Notes under the pieces: generated by a model | The model's database searches: none | Told to the model about the DNA's origin: nothing | The model's input: the letters and a program-made list of their open reading frames with translations, nothing else | Made by a program: the position numbers and the translations under genes | Assembly (NCBI GenBank): GCA_021155195.1 | Contig: JAJNPV010000046.1 | Span: 186,001 to 250,000, forward strand | Direction of reading: 5' to 3' | Source: Ohtaekwangia sp. | GTDB taxonomy: Bacteria; Bacteroidota; Bacteroidia; Cytophagales; Cyclobacteriaceae | DNA: 64,000 bases | In this document: positions 9,189 through 18,310 of the stretch, one piece after another | Numbering within the stretch: position 1 is the first letter of the stretch | How the letters are laid out: each line of letters begins with the position of its first letter

Positions 9189-9366
9189 AGGCGAAATTAA
9201 TAAACTAAGGCACTGTCTCGATAAGCCGAGGTGAACAAGGATTTTCCTAAACTGATTGCATTGAAAGGGTAATTAAGCATCACATCGGCTATTAAATCCA
9301 GTTAACGGCAATCAATTCTTTAACAAAATGGCAACAATTACTTTCGATTAAGTAAAAACGAAAGCC

Positions 9367-9450
9367 ATGGAAGTAAAACCGCTATTTTTAAAAGGATTGA
9401 TTAATGCGCTATTGATTGAGGCTATCATAGTAGTGCTTTTGATACTTTAA
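9367..9450 (+). CDS. candidate 27-residue membrane peptide
   Basis: An ATG-initiated frame encodes a short charged head (MEVKPLFLKG) followed by about 16 hydrophobic residues (ALLIEAIIVVLLIL), i.e. one transmembrane helix. A good terminator hairpin follows 32 bases after the stop and a TACTTTCG box lies about 30 bases upstream, so the frame would sit in its own small transcript. It is too short to judge by codon use; function is unknown. Confidence 0.4.
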   Translation: MEVKPLFLKGLINALLIEAIIVVLLIL

Positions 9451-9481
9451 TATTAAAGAGCTAAGTCATTCATAATCAAAC

Positions 9482-9516
9482 TCCCTTAGGTCTTGGGCTT
9501 GAGGGATTTTCTTTTT
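9482..9516 (+). terminator. hairpin terminator after the small membrane ORF
   Basis: TCCCTTAGG (9482-9490) pairs with CTTGAGGGA (9498-9506), nine pairs including two G-T wobbles with a seven-base loop, followed by TTTTCTTTTT. Confidence 0.6.
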
Positions 9517-9609
9517 AGAGACCTTCTGAACATTACTGATTTAATCCTCATCATTTTCTACTAAATGGTAGCCTTTCTTGCACAAAAGGCCATAATTTCA
9601 AAATTATCT

Positions 9610-9617
9610 TAATTTTG
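9610..9617 (+). promoter_or_regulatory. putative -7 box upstream of accA
   Basis: TAATTTTG matches the Bacteroidota -7 consensus TAnnTTTG and lies 28 bases before the accA start. No TTG is found at the usual -33 spacing, so the call rests on the -7 box alone. Confidence 0.4.
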
Positions 9618-9644
9618 TAGCCTTAATTAATTAACCCAGGGCAA

Positions 9645-10595
9645 ATGAATCTGTTGGATTTTGAAAAGCCCATCGCGGAACTGGAAGGAAAGCTTGCCGA
9701 TATGAAACACCTAGCAGATGGTAGTGATGATTCGGTAAAGAAGGCAGTTCAAGCGTTGGAGAAGAAGATCACCGACCTGAAAAAAGAAACGTTCCAAAAT
9801 CTTACTGGCTGGCAACGGGTACAACTATCCCGTCATCCTGATCGGCCATATACTCAAGACTATATTTATGAAATTACTACCGACTTCATTGAACTACATG
9901 GCGACCGCACGGTAGCTGATGATAAAGCGATGGTTGGCGGCTTAGGAACTATTGATGGTCAAACATTTATGTTGATTGGTCAGCAGAAAGGACGCAATAC
10001 CAAGCAGCGTCAAATGCGCAATTTTGGAATGGCGAATCCGGAAGGCTATCGAAAGGCTTTGCGCCTGATGAAGATTGCCGAGAAGTTCAATAAACCTATT
10101 GTTACATTCATTGATACACCCGGTGCTTTTCCAGGACTTGAAGCAGAAGAGCGTGGCCAAGGTGAAGCGATTGCTCGTAACCTGAAGGAAATGTTTATGC
10201 TTAAGGTACCCGTGATATGTATTGTAGTGGGTGAAGGTGCCTCAGGAGGTGCGTTAGGCATTGGTATTGGTGATCGTGTTTATATGTTGGAGAATTCCTG
10301 GTACTCGGTTATCTCACCCGAGAATTGTTCAGCTATTTTATGGAGAAGTTGGGATTTTAAAGAACAAGCTGCTGAGTTGCTGAAACTTTCATCAAAAGAT
10401 ATGCATGCACTAAAGTTGGTTGATGGAATTGTGAACGAACCATTAGGCGGGGCGCATACCAATGTGAAGGCTATGGCCGATGAAGTGAAACGAATTATCC
10501 TTGAAAGCTTTCATGAACTTAACAAGCTAACTCCACAAGAGCGAATTGATCAACGCATCGAGAAGTTTTGCTCCATGGGGGTAGTGAAAGAATAA
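9645..10595 (+). CDS. accA: acetyl-CoA carboxylase carboxyltransferase subunit alpha
   Basis: A 316-residue subunit that, with AccD, transfers carboxyl from biotin to acetyl-CoA, the committed step of fatty acid synthesis. The N-terminal coiled-coil region (LDFEKPIAELEGKLADM) is followed by the crotonase-like fold: LHGDRTVADDKAMVGG, RKALRLMKIAEKFNKPIVTF, DTPGAFPGLEAEERGQ, GEGASGGALGIGIGDRVYML and SPENCSAILW. Length and motif order match the family. It is monocistronic in this window. Confidence 0.97.
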   Translation: MNLLDFEKPIAELEGKLADMKHLADGSDDSVKKAVQALEKKITDLKKETFQNLTGWQRVQLSRHPDRPYTQDYIYEITTDFIELHGDRTVADDKAMVGGLGTIDGQTFMLIGQQKGRNTKQRQMRNFGMANPEGYRKALRLMKIAEKFNKPIVTFIDTPGAFPGLEAEERGQGEAIARNLKEMFMLKVPVICIVVGEGASGGALGIGIGDRVYMLENSWYSVISPENCSAILWRSWDFKEQAAELLKLSSKDMHALKLVDGIVNEPLGGAHTNVKAMADEVKRIILESFHELNKLTPQERIDQRIEKFCSMGVVKE

Positions 10596-10620
10596 AGAAG
10601 TTCTAAAAACCATACCCAAT

Positions 10621-10692
10621 GTCAGGCTGAGCATGTCGAAGCCTACTGAGAGTTGATTTTGAATAATACGTTTCTACAAAGCTCAACGTGAC
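10621..10692. repeat. REP-like imperfect palindrome
   Basis: GTCAGGCTGAGC (10621-10632) and GCTCAACGTGAC (10681-10692) are imperfect inverted repeats (10 of 12 match) enclosing the phrase GCATGTCGAAGCC, which resembles palindromic intergenic elements common in Bacteroidota genomes. Confidence 0.45.
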
Positions 10693-10744
10693 AAGGTTTT
10701 TAAAAATGCTATAATTCAATTTTTAAGATAATAAGCATAAATTG

Positions 10745-10768
10745 AGGTCGCGCTAAGCGACCTTTTTT
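10745..10768 (+). terminator. rho-independent terminator
   Basis: A perfect 7-bp stem AGGTCGC (10745-10751) with GCGACCT (10757-10763), loop GCTAA, followed by a T run. It ends the accA transcript and insulates the downstream operon. Confidence 0.85.
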
Positions 10769-10790
10769 ATTCTACCTACTTCGGAAGTAA

Positions 10791-11630
10791 ATGAATTTAC
10801 ATGTAATCAATACTGGATTTTTTAAGTTGGATGGTGGAGCCATGTTTGGTGTTGTTCCTAAAGCTATCTGGCAAAAGTATAACCCGGCCGATGAAAACAA
10901 TTTATGTTCGTGGGCTATGCGTTGCTTGCTGATTGAAGATGGTGAAAGGCTGGTGCTGATTGATAATGGACTAGGCGATAAACAAGATGCAAAGTTTTTC
11001 AGCCATTACTATTTACATGGAAACGATTCTCTTCTTAAATCATTGAATCAGCACGGGTTTAGTACAGATGATGTTTCAGATATGTTTCTCACCCATCTGC
11101 ACTTCGATCATTGTGGAGGTGGCGTTAAGAAAGAAAATGAAAAGTTAGCGCTCACCTTTAAAGAAGCCATCTACTGGAGTAATGAAGATCATTGGCAATG
11201 GGCAACTAAACCAAATCCTCGCGAGAAAGCCAGTTTCCTTTCAGAAAACATTTTACCCATGCAGGAAAGTGGTCATTTGAAATTTATTAATCAAAATGGA
11301 AAAGCTCCCTTTGAGTTCATGGAAATTTTTTATGCGTCAGGTCACACCGATGCGATGATGATTCCAAAAATAAAATACAAAGAACACACGATTTGCTTTA
11401 TGGCCGATCTGTTGCCATCGATAGGGCATATTCCGTTACCGTATGTAATGGGGTACGATACCAGACCCTTACTAACTCTTGAAGAGAAATCAGCATTTCT
11501 AAAAGAAGCAGCCGATAATAAGTATGTTTTATTTTTAGAACATGATCCGGTAAATGAATGCTGTACCGTTAAGCATACCGAAAAAGGTGTGAGGTTAGAT
11601 CGCACATTTAATTTGAGTGAGATCTTATGA
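10791..11630 (+). CDS. MBL-fold metallo-hydrolase
   Basis: A 279-residue zinc hydrolase of the metallo-beta-lactamase superfamily (lactonase/quorum-quenching-like subgroup). The metal motif HLHFDH is at about residues 101-106, preceded by LIDNGLGD; further ligands are in ASGHTDAMM and MADLLP. No signal peptide is present. It is first in an overlapping four-gene run: its TGA overlaps the ATG of the patatin gene by 4 bases. The substrate is unknown; lactone or phospholipid-type esters fit the neighbours. Confidence 0.85.
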   Translation: MNLHVINTGFFKLDGGAMFGVVPKAIWQKYNPADENNLCSWAMRCLLIEDGERLVLIDNGLGDKQDAKFFSHYYLHGNDSLLKSLNQHGFSTDDVSDMFLTHLHFDHCGGGVKKENEKLALTFKEAIYWSNEDHWQWATKPNPREKASFLSENILPMQESGHLKFINQNGKAPFEFMEIFYASGHTDAMMIPKIKYKEHTICFMADLLPSIGHIPLPYVMGYDTRPLLTLEEKSAFLKEAADNKYVLFLEHDPVNECCTVKHTEKGVRLDRTFNLSEIL

Positions 11631-12394
11631 AACGCGGATTGGTTTTATCTGGCGGTGGCGCGCGTGGGATCGCTCACATTGGAGTACTCAAAGCATTGGA
11701 TGAAATGAATATCACCTTCGATTGCATATCAGGCACCAGTGCCGGATCCATTGTTGGTGCTTTGTATGCAGATGGTCATAAGCCCGATCAAATTTTTGAA
11801 CTCATAAAAAACCTGAGCATCTTTAAATCAGTGCGGCCTGCGTTTGCCTGGACGGGTTTGTTTTCTTTGGATGGGCTAAAGGAGGTATTGCTTAGGGAGA
11901 TTCCAGGAAATAGCTTTTCTGATTTGAAAATTCCATTGACGGTTGCTGCAACCGATATTCGAAAAGGTAAAATTCAGTACTTCACGGAAGGGGATCTGGC
12001 AAGAATTATTATGGCTTCCTGCTGTATTCCTGCAATTTTTAATCCAGTTAGCTTAGATAATAATTTATATGTGGATGGGGGTCTACTGGATAACCTCCCG
12101 GTGAAACCAATTCGCAAGGAATGTGATTTTATTGTAGGTTCTCATTGCAATCACATCAGTCCTGATTTTGATACCAGCAACATTAAGTTAGTGGTTGAGC
12201 GCAGCTTGCTTATTACCATTCACGCCAATACAGAAGTGAGTCGCGGATTGTGTGATGTATTTATCGAACCTCCGCGAATGGATCGCTTCAGTAGCTTAAG
12301 TCTTGGTAAAGCAAAAGAGATTTTCGACTTTGGATATCGGTTCACAAAAGAGAACTTTTTGCCTCATCATTTTCAAAAGAACGAAGCCGCATGA
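11627..12394 (+). CDS. patatin-like phospholipase
   Basis: A 255-residue lipid acyl hydrolase with a Ser-Asp dyad. The oxyanion-hole motif GGGARGIAHIGVL is at residues 9-21, the nucleophile motif GTSAG at 36-40 (Ser38) and the catalytic Asp motif VDGGLLDN at about residue 150. No signal peptide is present, so a cytoplasmic bacterial patatin of the RssA type is likely. It overlaps the MBL gene by 4 bases upstream and hutU by 4 bases downstream, indicating coupled translation. Confidence 0.9.
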   Translation: MKRGLVLSGGGARGIAHIGVLKALDEMNITFDCISGTSAGSIVGALYADGHKPDQIFELIKNLSIFKSVRPAFAWTGLFSLDGLKEVLLREIPGNSFSDLKIPLTVAATDIRKGKIQYFTEGDLARIIMASCCIPAIFNPVSLDNNLYVDGGLLDNLPVKPIRKECDFIVGSHCNHISPDFDTSNIKLVVERSLLITIHANTEVSRGLCDVFIEPPRMDRFSSLSLGKAKEIFDFGYRFTKENFLPHHFQKNEAA

Positions 12395-14391
12395 GTTTAC
12401 TGAATTTTAAAGATGAAATTCTTCAGGGCATACCCGATGCATTGCCTGAGGCTAAACCGTTTGATGTGGATGTTAACCACGCACCAAAGCGAAAAGACAT
12501 TTTAAATTCGGATGAAAAAAAACTAGCGATAAAAAACGCACTCCGTTATTTCCATCCAAGCCATCATAAGATTCTTGCACCAGAGTTTTTAAGTGAACTT
12601 CAAACCTATGGTCGGATATATATGTATCGCTTCCGTCCCGATTATGAAATGTATGCTCGCCCAATAAGCGATTATCCATTTAAGTCATTGCAGGCGGGTT
12701 CGATCATGTTGATGATCCAGAATAATCTTGATCCTGCTGTGGCTCAACATCCGCACGAGTTAATTACCTATGGCGGCAATGGGGCTGTATTTCAAAACTG
12801 GGCACAATACTTATTGACTATGAAGTATCTGGCCATCATGACAAACGAGCAAACGCTTCATATGTATTCAGGGCATCCGATGGGATTGTTTCCATCGTCA
12901 CCAGAAGCTCCACGTGTGGTTGTAAGCAATGGAATGATGATTCCAAATTATTCCAAACCTGATGATTGGGAAAAATACAATGCCCTTGGCGTAACTCAGT
13001 ACGGACAAATGACCGCTGGTAGTTACATGTACATCGGTCCACAAGGAATTGTCCACGGAACTAACATTACCATCTTAAATGCAGGCAGAAAAATCTCGAA
13101 ACAAAATGAAAGTCTTGCCGGAAAGGTTTTTGTTACCTCTGGCTTAGGAGGCATGAGTGGCGCTCAACCAAAAGCAGGAAACATTGCCGGTTGTATTACT
13201 GTGATTGCCGAAGTAAATGAAAAGGTTACTCAAAAAAGGTTTGATCAAAAGTGGGTAGATGAGGTGATTCATGATTTAAATGATTTAGTTGTAAGAGTTA
13301 GAAAAGCAAAAGTAAATAAGGAAGTTGTTTCACTCGCATATCAAGGTAATGTAGTGGATGTATGGGAAAAGTTTGATCAGGAAAATATTTTTATCGAGTT
13401 AGGATCCGATCAAACTTCATTGCACAATCCTTGGGCCGGAGGATATTATCCGGTTGGTCTTTCCTTTGAGGAGTCTAATAAACTGATGGCTCAAGACCCT
13501 GAAGAGTTTAAGCGAAAAGTGCAGGAGTCATTACGAAGACATGCCGATTCAATCAATCGTCATTCAGCAAAGGGAACTTACTTTTTTGATTACGGAAATG
13601 CTTTTTTGTTGGAAGCATCGCGGGCAGGTGCGGAGGTGATGGCTACCAGCAAAGTTGATTTTAAATATCCTTCTTATGTTCAGGATATCATGGGACCCAT
13701 GTGTTTTGATTATGGATTTGGTCCGTTTAGGTGGGTGTGTACATCGGGCAATGAAAAGGATCTTGACTTTACAGATCAATTGGCACAAGAAGTTTTAGAA
13801 AAAATGGCATTGACTGTTGAACCAGAAATTCAATCACAACTTCAGGACAATATTCATTGGATAAAAGCGGCCAAGAAAAATAAATTAGTGGTGGGATCAC
13901 AAGCACGCATCCTATATGCCAATGCTGAAGGACGGATTAAAATTGCAACTGCATTTAACAAAGCAATCAAAGCCGGTAAAATTGGTGCCGTTGTATTAGG
14001 TCGCGATCATCATGATGTTTCCGGTACCGATAGCCCCTATCGTGAGACCTCTAATATTTATGATGGTTCGCGATACACAGCTGACATGGCAATTCACAAT
14101 GTAATTGGTGATTCATTTAGAGGTGCAACCTGGGTATCCATACACAATGGGGGTGGAGTTGGTTGGGGCGAAGTTATCAATGGCGGTTTTGGGTTGTTGT
14201 TGGATGGCTCCGATGAAGCGGAAAGAAAGTTAAAAAACATGCTCTACTTCGATGTGAATAATGGAATTGCGCGCAGAGCTTGGGCTCGTAATTCAGGGGC
14301 ACTATCAACTATTGAGAAAGAGATTTCTTCTTCAACACAAATCACGATTCCATATTTAGCGGATGATTCTTTACTAGACTCAATGATGTAA
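12391..14391 (+). CDS. hutU: urocanate hydratase
   Basis: A 666-residue enzyme that converts urocanate to imidazolone propionate in histidine degradation, with tightly bound NAD+. Recognisable segments are LITYGGNGAVFQNWAQYLL, QTLHMYSGHPMGLFPS, YGQMTAGSYMYIGPQGIVHG, TSGLGGMSGAQPKAG, ELGSDQTSLHNPWAGGYYP, FRWVCTSG and LGRDHHDVSGTDSPYRETS. It is about 100 residues longer than the classic proteobacterial enzyme, as is usual for the Bacteroidota form. No hutH, hutI or hutG is nearby; instead it is coupled to a patatin and an acyltransferase. Confidence 0.95.
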   Translation: MSLLNFKDEILQGIPDALPEAKPFDVDVNHAPKRKDILNSDEKKLAIKNALRYFHPSHHKILAPEFLSELQTYGRIYMYRFRPDYEMYARPISDYPFKSLQAGSIMLMIQNNLDPAVAQHPHELITYGGNGAVFQNWAQYLLTMKYLAIMTNEQTLHMYSGHPMGLFPSSPEAPRVVVSNGMMIPNYSKPDDWEKYNALGVTQYGQMTAGSYMYIGPQGIVHGTNITILNAGRKISKQNESLAGKVFVTSGLGGMSGAQPKAGNIAGCITVIAEVNEKVTQKRFDQKWVDEVIHDLNDLVVRVRKAKVNKEVVSLAYQGNVVDVWEKFDQENIFIELGSDQTSLHNPWAGGYYPVGLSFEESNKLMAQDPEEFKRKVQESLRRHADSINRHSAKGTYFFDYGNAFLLEASRAGAEVMATSKVDFKYPSYVQDIMGPMCFDYGFGPFRWVCTSGNEKDLDFTDQLAQEVLEKMALTVEPEIQSQLQDNIHWIKAAKKNKLVVGSQARILYANAEGRIKIATAFNKAIKAGKIGAVVLGRDHHDVSGTDSPYRETSNIYDGSRYTADMAIHNVIGDSFRGATWVSIHNGGGVGWGEVINGGFGLLLDGSDEAERKLKNMLYFDVNNGIARRAWARNSGALSTIEKEISSSTQITIPYLADDSLLDSMM

Positions 14392-14936
14392 TGTTTCGCG
14401 CCTTAGCAAAATTTATTTTCAAGATTACCGGATGGAAAGTAGATGGCAATTTCCCGGTTGGACTTAAAAAGTATATTATCGCTGTTGCTCCACATACAAG
14501 TAACTGGGATTTTCCGATTGGGGTGCTAGCCCGGAGTGTTTTGCATATTGAGAAAGCAAAATTTCTTGGAAAAGATTCGTTATTCAAACCACCTTTCGGT
14601 TGGTTTTTCAGGTGGTTAGGCGGCTATCCGGTAGATCGGTCGAGCAGTCATGATGTAGTTCAACAAGTAGTGAATATCTTTAATAGGCATGACGAATTTA
14701 TCGTGGCAATGGCTCCGGAAGGCACCAGAAAGAAGGTTGAGAAGTTGAGAACAGGATTTTACTTTATTGCAAAAGGTGCCAATATTCCGATTATTCCATG
14801 CGGTTTTGATTTCGAAAAGAAGGTGATAAAGGTAGGAGAGCCATTTTATCCAACAGATAATCAAGAGTTAGATATTCAATTTTTGATTCAATTTTATCAC
14901 ACCATCAAAGGAAAAAATCAGGAATTAGGAATATGA
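14391..14936 (+). CDS. 1-acyl-glycerol-3-phosphate acyltransferase-like protein (PlsC family)
   Basis: A 181-residue PlsC-family acyltransferase. The catalytic HX4D motif is in APHTSNWDFPIG, the glycerol-phosphate-binding region in GGYPVDRSS and the third motif in APEGTRKK. It is short and has at most a hydrophobic N-terminus, like the small acyltransferases that acylate lysophospholipids. Its ATG shares one base with the hutU stop (TAATG). Confidence 0.85.
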   Translation: MFRALAKFIFKITGWKVDGNFPVGLKKYIIAVAPHTSNWDFPIGVLARSVLHIEKAKFLGKDSLFKPPFGWFFRWLGGYPVDRSSSHDVVQQVVNIFNRHDEFIVAMAPEGTRKKVEKLRTGFYFIAKGANIPIIPCGFDFEKKVIKVGEPFYPTDNQELDIQFLIQFYHTIKGKNQELGI

Positions 14937-14995
14937 TTTTAACTTTTGAGATTCAATAAATTCCTTAACTTGTATTGAATAAAAATTATAAATAA

Positions 14996-15562
14996 ATGAA
15001 AAAGCTATTTTTACTATTGATTATCTGTGGGTTGTCTTCAACTGCTTTCTCTCAGTTCCTTAAAAAAGGATCGATTATAGGTGGTGGAAGCTTTCAGTTT
15101 CAAACCACAAAATATAAGGACAGTGACTCAAAAAGTCATTCACTTTCTATTATGCCTTGGGCTGGATATTTGATCATAGATAATCTTGTATTAGGCACAA
15201 GCTTTGACATTTCTAGTTCTGGTTCAAAATCTTCAGGTTATAAATCCTCAAGCAACGGAATTTCGGTTGGCCCTATGGTGAGATACTATCTTGATCAAGG
15301 ACTATTCTTTAGTGGTCAATATACTTTTGGGTCAGGAAAGATCAAAGATGATTTTACCAATTCAACAACCAAATTCAATTACTCAATTTACAGATTGGGA
15401 GTAGGCTATGCAGCTAGGATTACTGACACAGTTCTATTTGAGCCAACTATTGGTTATTATGGTGTTTCCAATGGTGATAATACTTACAGTGGTCTTAATA
15501 ATAATTCTAGTGGTCTTTTCATTAGTGGCGGCTTTACCATCATACTAAAGAATGTACAATAG
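14996..15562 (+). CDS. outer membrane beta-barrel protein
   Basis: A 188-residue protein with a signal peptide (residues 1-19, STAFSQ) and alternating hydrophobic strands typical of an eight-stranded barrel, beginning GSIIGGGSFQFQT and ending LFISGGFTIIL. No enzymatic motif is seen. It precedes another barrel gene on the same strand, 59 bases away, but the two barrels do not look like close copies. Confidence 0.75.
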   Translation: MKKLFLLLIICGLSSTAFSQFLKKGSIIGGGSFQFQTTKYKDSDSKSHSLSIMPWAGYLIIDNLVLGTSFDISSSGSKSSGYKSSSNGISVGPMVRYYLDQGLFFSGQYTFGSGKIKDDFTNSTTKFNYSIYRLGVGYAARITDTVLFEPTIGYYGVSNGDNTYSGLNNNSSGLFISGGFTIILKNVQ

Positions 15563-15583
15563 TATTTTTAAAAAATTCGGCTT

Positions 15584-15591
15584 TATTTTTG
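15584..15591 (+). promoter_or_regulatory. putative -7 box upstream of the second barrel gene
   Basis: TATTTTTG matches TAnnTTTG and lies 30 bases before the ATG at 15622. No -33 TTG is at the expected distance. Confidence 0.4.
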
Positions 15592-15621
15592 TGTAGAGAA
15601 AAGAAATAAACAATAATTAAT

Positions 15622-16236
15622 ATGAAAAAAATATTCTTTGCAGTGATGATCGTCTTCGCATGCATGGGCTTAGCTAAGCAAAGTGTAGCTCAAATGCAGT
15701 TTGCGCTCGGTATTAAGGGCGGTCCTAATTTTGCAAACCTGGATGCCAAATCCAGTGTTGGCGAAAATTATAAAAACAGAACCGGTTTCCATGGTGGGGC
15801 TTTTGCCCTATTCAAATTTACCAAAGTGGGTGTTCAACCTGAATTACTTTTTTCCAAGCAAGGATCGAATATTCAGTTTAACTCGCAGGATGGTGAAGCC
15901 AACTTCGACTACATTAACATTCCAATTATTTTAAAGCTCTATACTGTTGCCGGAATTAATATTCAGGCAGGCCCTCAGTTTGGATTTCTATCAGGTGGAG
16001 AAGTTAAGCAGACCGTTAATGGGATTAAAACAACACAAGATGTTAAAGATTTTTATAAGGGTTCTGACCTTAGCTTAGCGTTGGGCTTAGGCTGGGATTT
16101 ACCTTTTGGATTAACATTAGATGCTAGATATAATCTTGGCTTGTCTAAGATCAATGATGGTTCAAACAACAATGAAGCTAAGAATCAAGTATTTCAAATC
16201 TCTGCCGGTTTTAAAATCATAAAACTAGGTAAATAG
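15622..16236 (+). CDS. porin family outer membrane protein (PorT-like barrel)
   Basis: A 204-residue outer membrane barrel with a signal peptide (residues 1-23, KQSVAQ). The opening LGIKGGPNFANLDA followed by GFHGGAFALFKF, and the closing strand VFQISAGFKI, are characteristic of the Bacteroidota PorT/outer-membrane-beta-barrel family. Ligand is unknown. Confidence 0.85.
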   Translation: MKKIFFAVMIVFACMGLAKQSVAQMQFALGIKGGPNFANLDAKSSVGENYKNRTGFHGGAFALFKFTKVGVQPELLFSKQGSNIQFNSQDGEANFDYINIPIILKLYTVAGINIQAGPQFGFLSGGEVKQTVNGIKTTQDVKDFYKGSDLSLALGLGWDLPFGLTLDARYNLGLSKINDGSNNNEAKNQVFQISAGFKIIKLGK

Positions 16237-16258
16237 TAATCTAAAGTTATTGAACTAT

Positions 16259-16283
16259 AAAGCCCCTAGTTGGGGCTTTTTTA
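16259..16283 (+). terminator. rho-independent terminator
   Basis: AGCCCC (16261-16266) pairs with GGGGCT (16272-16277) around TAGTT, followed by TTTTTTA. It lies just after the barrel gene. Confidence 0.8.
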
Positions 16284-16319
16284 TTTTGCGCTGTTAGGTT
16301 TAATTTCGCGCCAAGTTTT

Positions 16320-17594
16320 ATGAGCTACGCTGAAACCATTACTTATCTGTATAACAACCTCCCCATGTTTCAGCGGGTGGGGTCAATTGCCTACAAACCA
16401 AATTTAATAAATACGTTAAAGTTGTGTGAGGCGTTGGGCAATCCTCATCACAAATTCAAATCTATACATGTTGCTGGAACCAATGGAAAAGGAAGTGTAT
16501 CGCACATGCTTGCCGCTATCTTGCAAACAGCAGGCTCTAAAACCGGTCTCTATACATCTCCTCACCTAAAAGAATTTACTGAGAGAATTCGGATTAATGG
16601 AAGGGAGATTGAACAAGATTTTGTAGTTGACTTTGTTGAAAGGATAAAACCCGAAATCGAAAAAATAAAACCTTCTTTCTTTGAGATAACGGTTGCCATG
16701 GCATTCGATTATTTCGCCCGGCAAAAAGTGGACATTGCTGTGATTGAGACCGGCATGGGTGGCAGGCTTGACTCAACTAATGTAATTAGTCCTATACTTT
16801 CTTTGATCACCAACATAAGTTGGGATCATAAAGAATTATTAGGCGACACGCTGCAAAAGATTGCTGGTGAAAAGGCAGGTATCATCAAGCCTCATATCCC
16901 TGTTATAATTAGTGAGCGACAAGAAGATGTTCAAAATGTATTTGAGCGTAAAGCTTTAGAGTGTAAAAGTGAATTGATATACGCTTCAGATAGGTACCGG
17001 GTTAATCGAGTTAAGCCCGGTCAGTTTGAGGTTAGCCAGGATAAGGATCAACATCTCATTGAATTAGATTTGTTAGGAATCTATCAGACTAAAAATATTA
17101 AAGGTGTTTTAACTGCAGTTGATGAGCTGGTAAAACAGGGTATGAACATTTCGAGTGAGCATGTTATAGAAGGTTTGAAAAATGTAATTACACTTACCGG
17201 GCTAAAAGGCCGGTGGCAGCAGATTAATGGCAGCCCTTTAACAATTTGTGATACCGGTCACAACGAGGCCGGAATTGCTGAGATAATAAATCAACTAAAA
17301 GAGATCAAGTTTAATAAACTTCATTGGGTATTGGGGGTAGTGAAAGATAAAGATGTGACCACCATTCTAAATATATTACCAAAGGAAGCTCAATATTATT
17401 TTTGTCAAGCTTCTCTTCCTCGTGCACTTCCGGCCATTGAACTTCTGGATAAAGCTGAGTCCGCTGGATTGAAGGGAATTGTGATTGAAGATGTGAACCA
17501 AGCCATACGAGAAGCAAGAGACAATGCAACTCCTGATGATTTGATTTTAGTGGGGGGAAGTACTTTTGTAGTTGCTGAAATTGAAAATCTGTGA
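16320..17594 (+). CDS. folC: bifunctional folylpolyglutamate synthase/dihydrofolate synthase
   Basis: A 424-residue Mur-ligase-type enzyme that adds glutamate to (dihydro)folates. The ATP-binding loop HVAGTNGKGSVSHML is at about residue 49; the folate/metal segments are GLYTSPHLKEFTERIRING and IETGMGGRLDSTNV, and the C-terminal domain has TICDTGHNEAGI. Length is typical. It overlaps trmB by 4 bases. Confidence 0.95.
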   Translation: MSYAETITYLYNNLPMFQRVGSIAYKPNLINTLKLCEALGNPHHKFKSIHVAGTNGKGSVSHMLAAILQTAGSKTGLYTSPHLKEFTERIRINGREIEQDFVVDFVERIKPEIEKIKPSFFEITVAMAFDYFARQKVDIAVIETGMGGRLDSTNVISPILSLITNISWDHKELLGDTLQKIAGEKAGIIKPHIPVIISERQEDVQNVFERKALECKSELIYASDRYRVNRVKPGQFEVSQDKDQHLIELDLLGIYQTKNIKGVLTAVDELVKQGMNISSEHVIEGLKNVITLTGLKGRWQQINGSPLTICDTGHNEAGIAEIINQLKEIKFNKLHWVLGVVKDKDVTTILNILPKEAQYYFCQASLPRALPAIELLDKAESAGLKGIVIEDVNQAIREARDNATPDDLILVGGSTFVVAEIENL

Positions 17595-18250
17595 AAAGTA
17601 AATTAAAACGTTTTGAGATCATTGCTTCGCGTGAAAATGTTCTTGAGCCTGGGAAAGAGATCTTTCAAAAGATAAAAGGAAATTGGCATCGGGATTATTT
17701 TAAGAATCAGAATCCAATCACCATGGAACTTGCTTGCGGCCGCGGTGAGTATAGTGTGGGCATGGCACGCTTGCATCCCGAAAGGAATTACATAGGCGTG
17801 GATAAAAAAGGCGATCGGCTTTGGAAGGGAAGCACGTGGGCTTTTGAAGACCAACTTCCGAATGTTGGATTTTTGCGCACAGAAATTCTTTTCATTGAAA
17901 GTTTTATTGAGGCTAGGGAAGTGGATGAAATCTGGTTGACATTTCCTGACCCCCGTCCGCGAAAGCGCGATATAAAGCGAAGGCTTTCGAGCAGTCGATA
18001 CATTGACATATATAAAAAGCTTTTGAAGCCTGATGGCTATTTCCGTTTTAAAACCGATAACACAGATTTATTCAACTTTACGCTGGAAGAACTTGGGTAT
18101 AGAAATGACTTACTGGATTTTGAATACACTCACGACCTCTACGAATCACATCTACGACCGGAGTGTTATGATATAAAAACCCGCTACGAAGAGATGTTCG
18201 CTGCAAAAGGGGAGAAGATTAAATATTTACGGTTTAGATTTGAACATTAA
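17591..18250 (+). CDS. trmB: tRNA (guanosine(46)-N7)-methyltransferase
   Basis: A 219-residue SAM-dependent enzyme that makes m7G46 in tRNA. SAM motif I is ELACGRGEYSVGMA, the acidic strand is YIGVDKKGDRLW, and the signature LTFPDPRPRKRDIKRRL with the C-terminal FRFKTDNTDL is diagnostic for TrmB. The GTG start overlaps the folC stop (GTGA), so translation is coupled. Confidence 0.93.
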   Translation: MKSKLKRFEIIASRENVLEPGKEIFQKIKGNWHRDYFKNQNPITMELACGRGEYSVGMARLHPERNYIGVDKKGDRLWKGSTWAFEDQLPNVGFLRTEILFIESFIEAREVDEIWLTFPDPRPRKRDIKRRLSSSRYIDIYKKLLKPDGYFRFKTDNTDLFNFTLEELGYRNDLLDFEYTHDLYESHLRPECYDIKTRYEEMFAAKGEKIKYLRFRFEH

Positions 18251-18310
18251 GGGATTGGGTAGAATAATAAACATTCCTAACTTGTTTCTTTAATCAACCA
18301 GCAGAACTCC

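Larger units (their letters stand above)
9189..9644. other. 456-base intergenic stretch with one short candidate transcription unit
   Basis: No conventional gene is visible. The stretch contains a 27-codon hydrophobic frame (9367-9450), a terminator-like hairpin (9482-9516) and a TAATTTTG box (9610-9617) just before accA. Confidence 0.6.
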
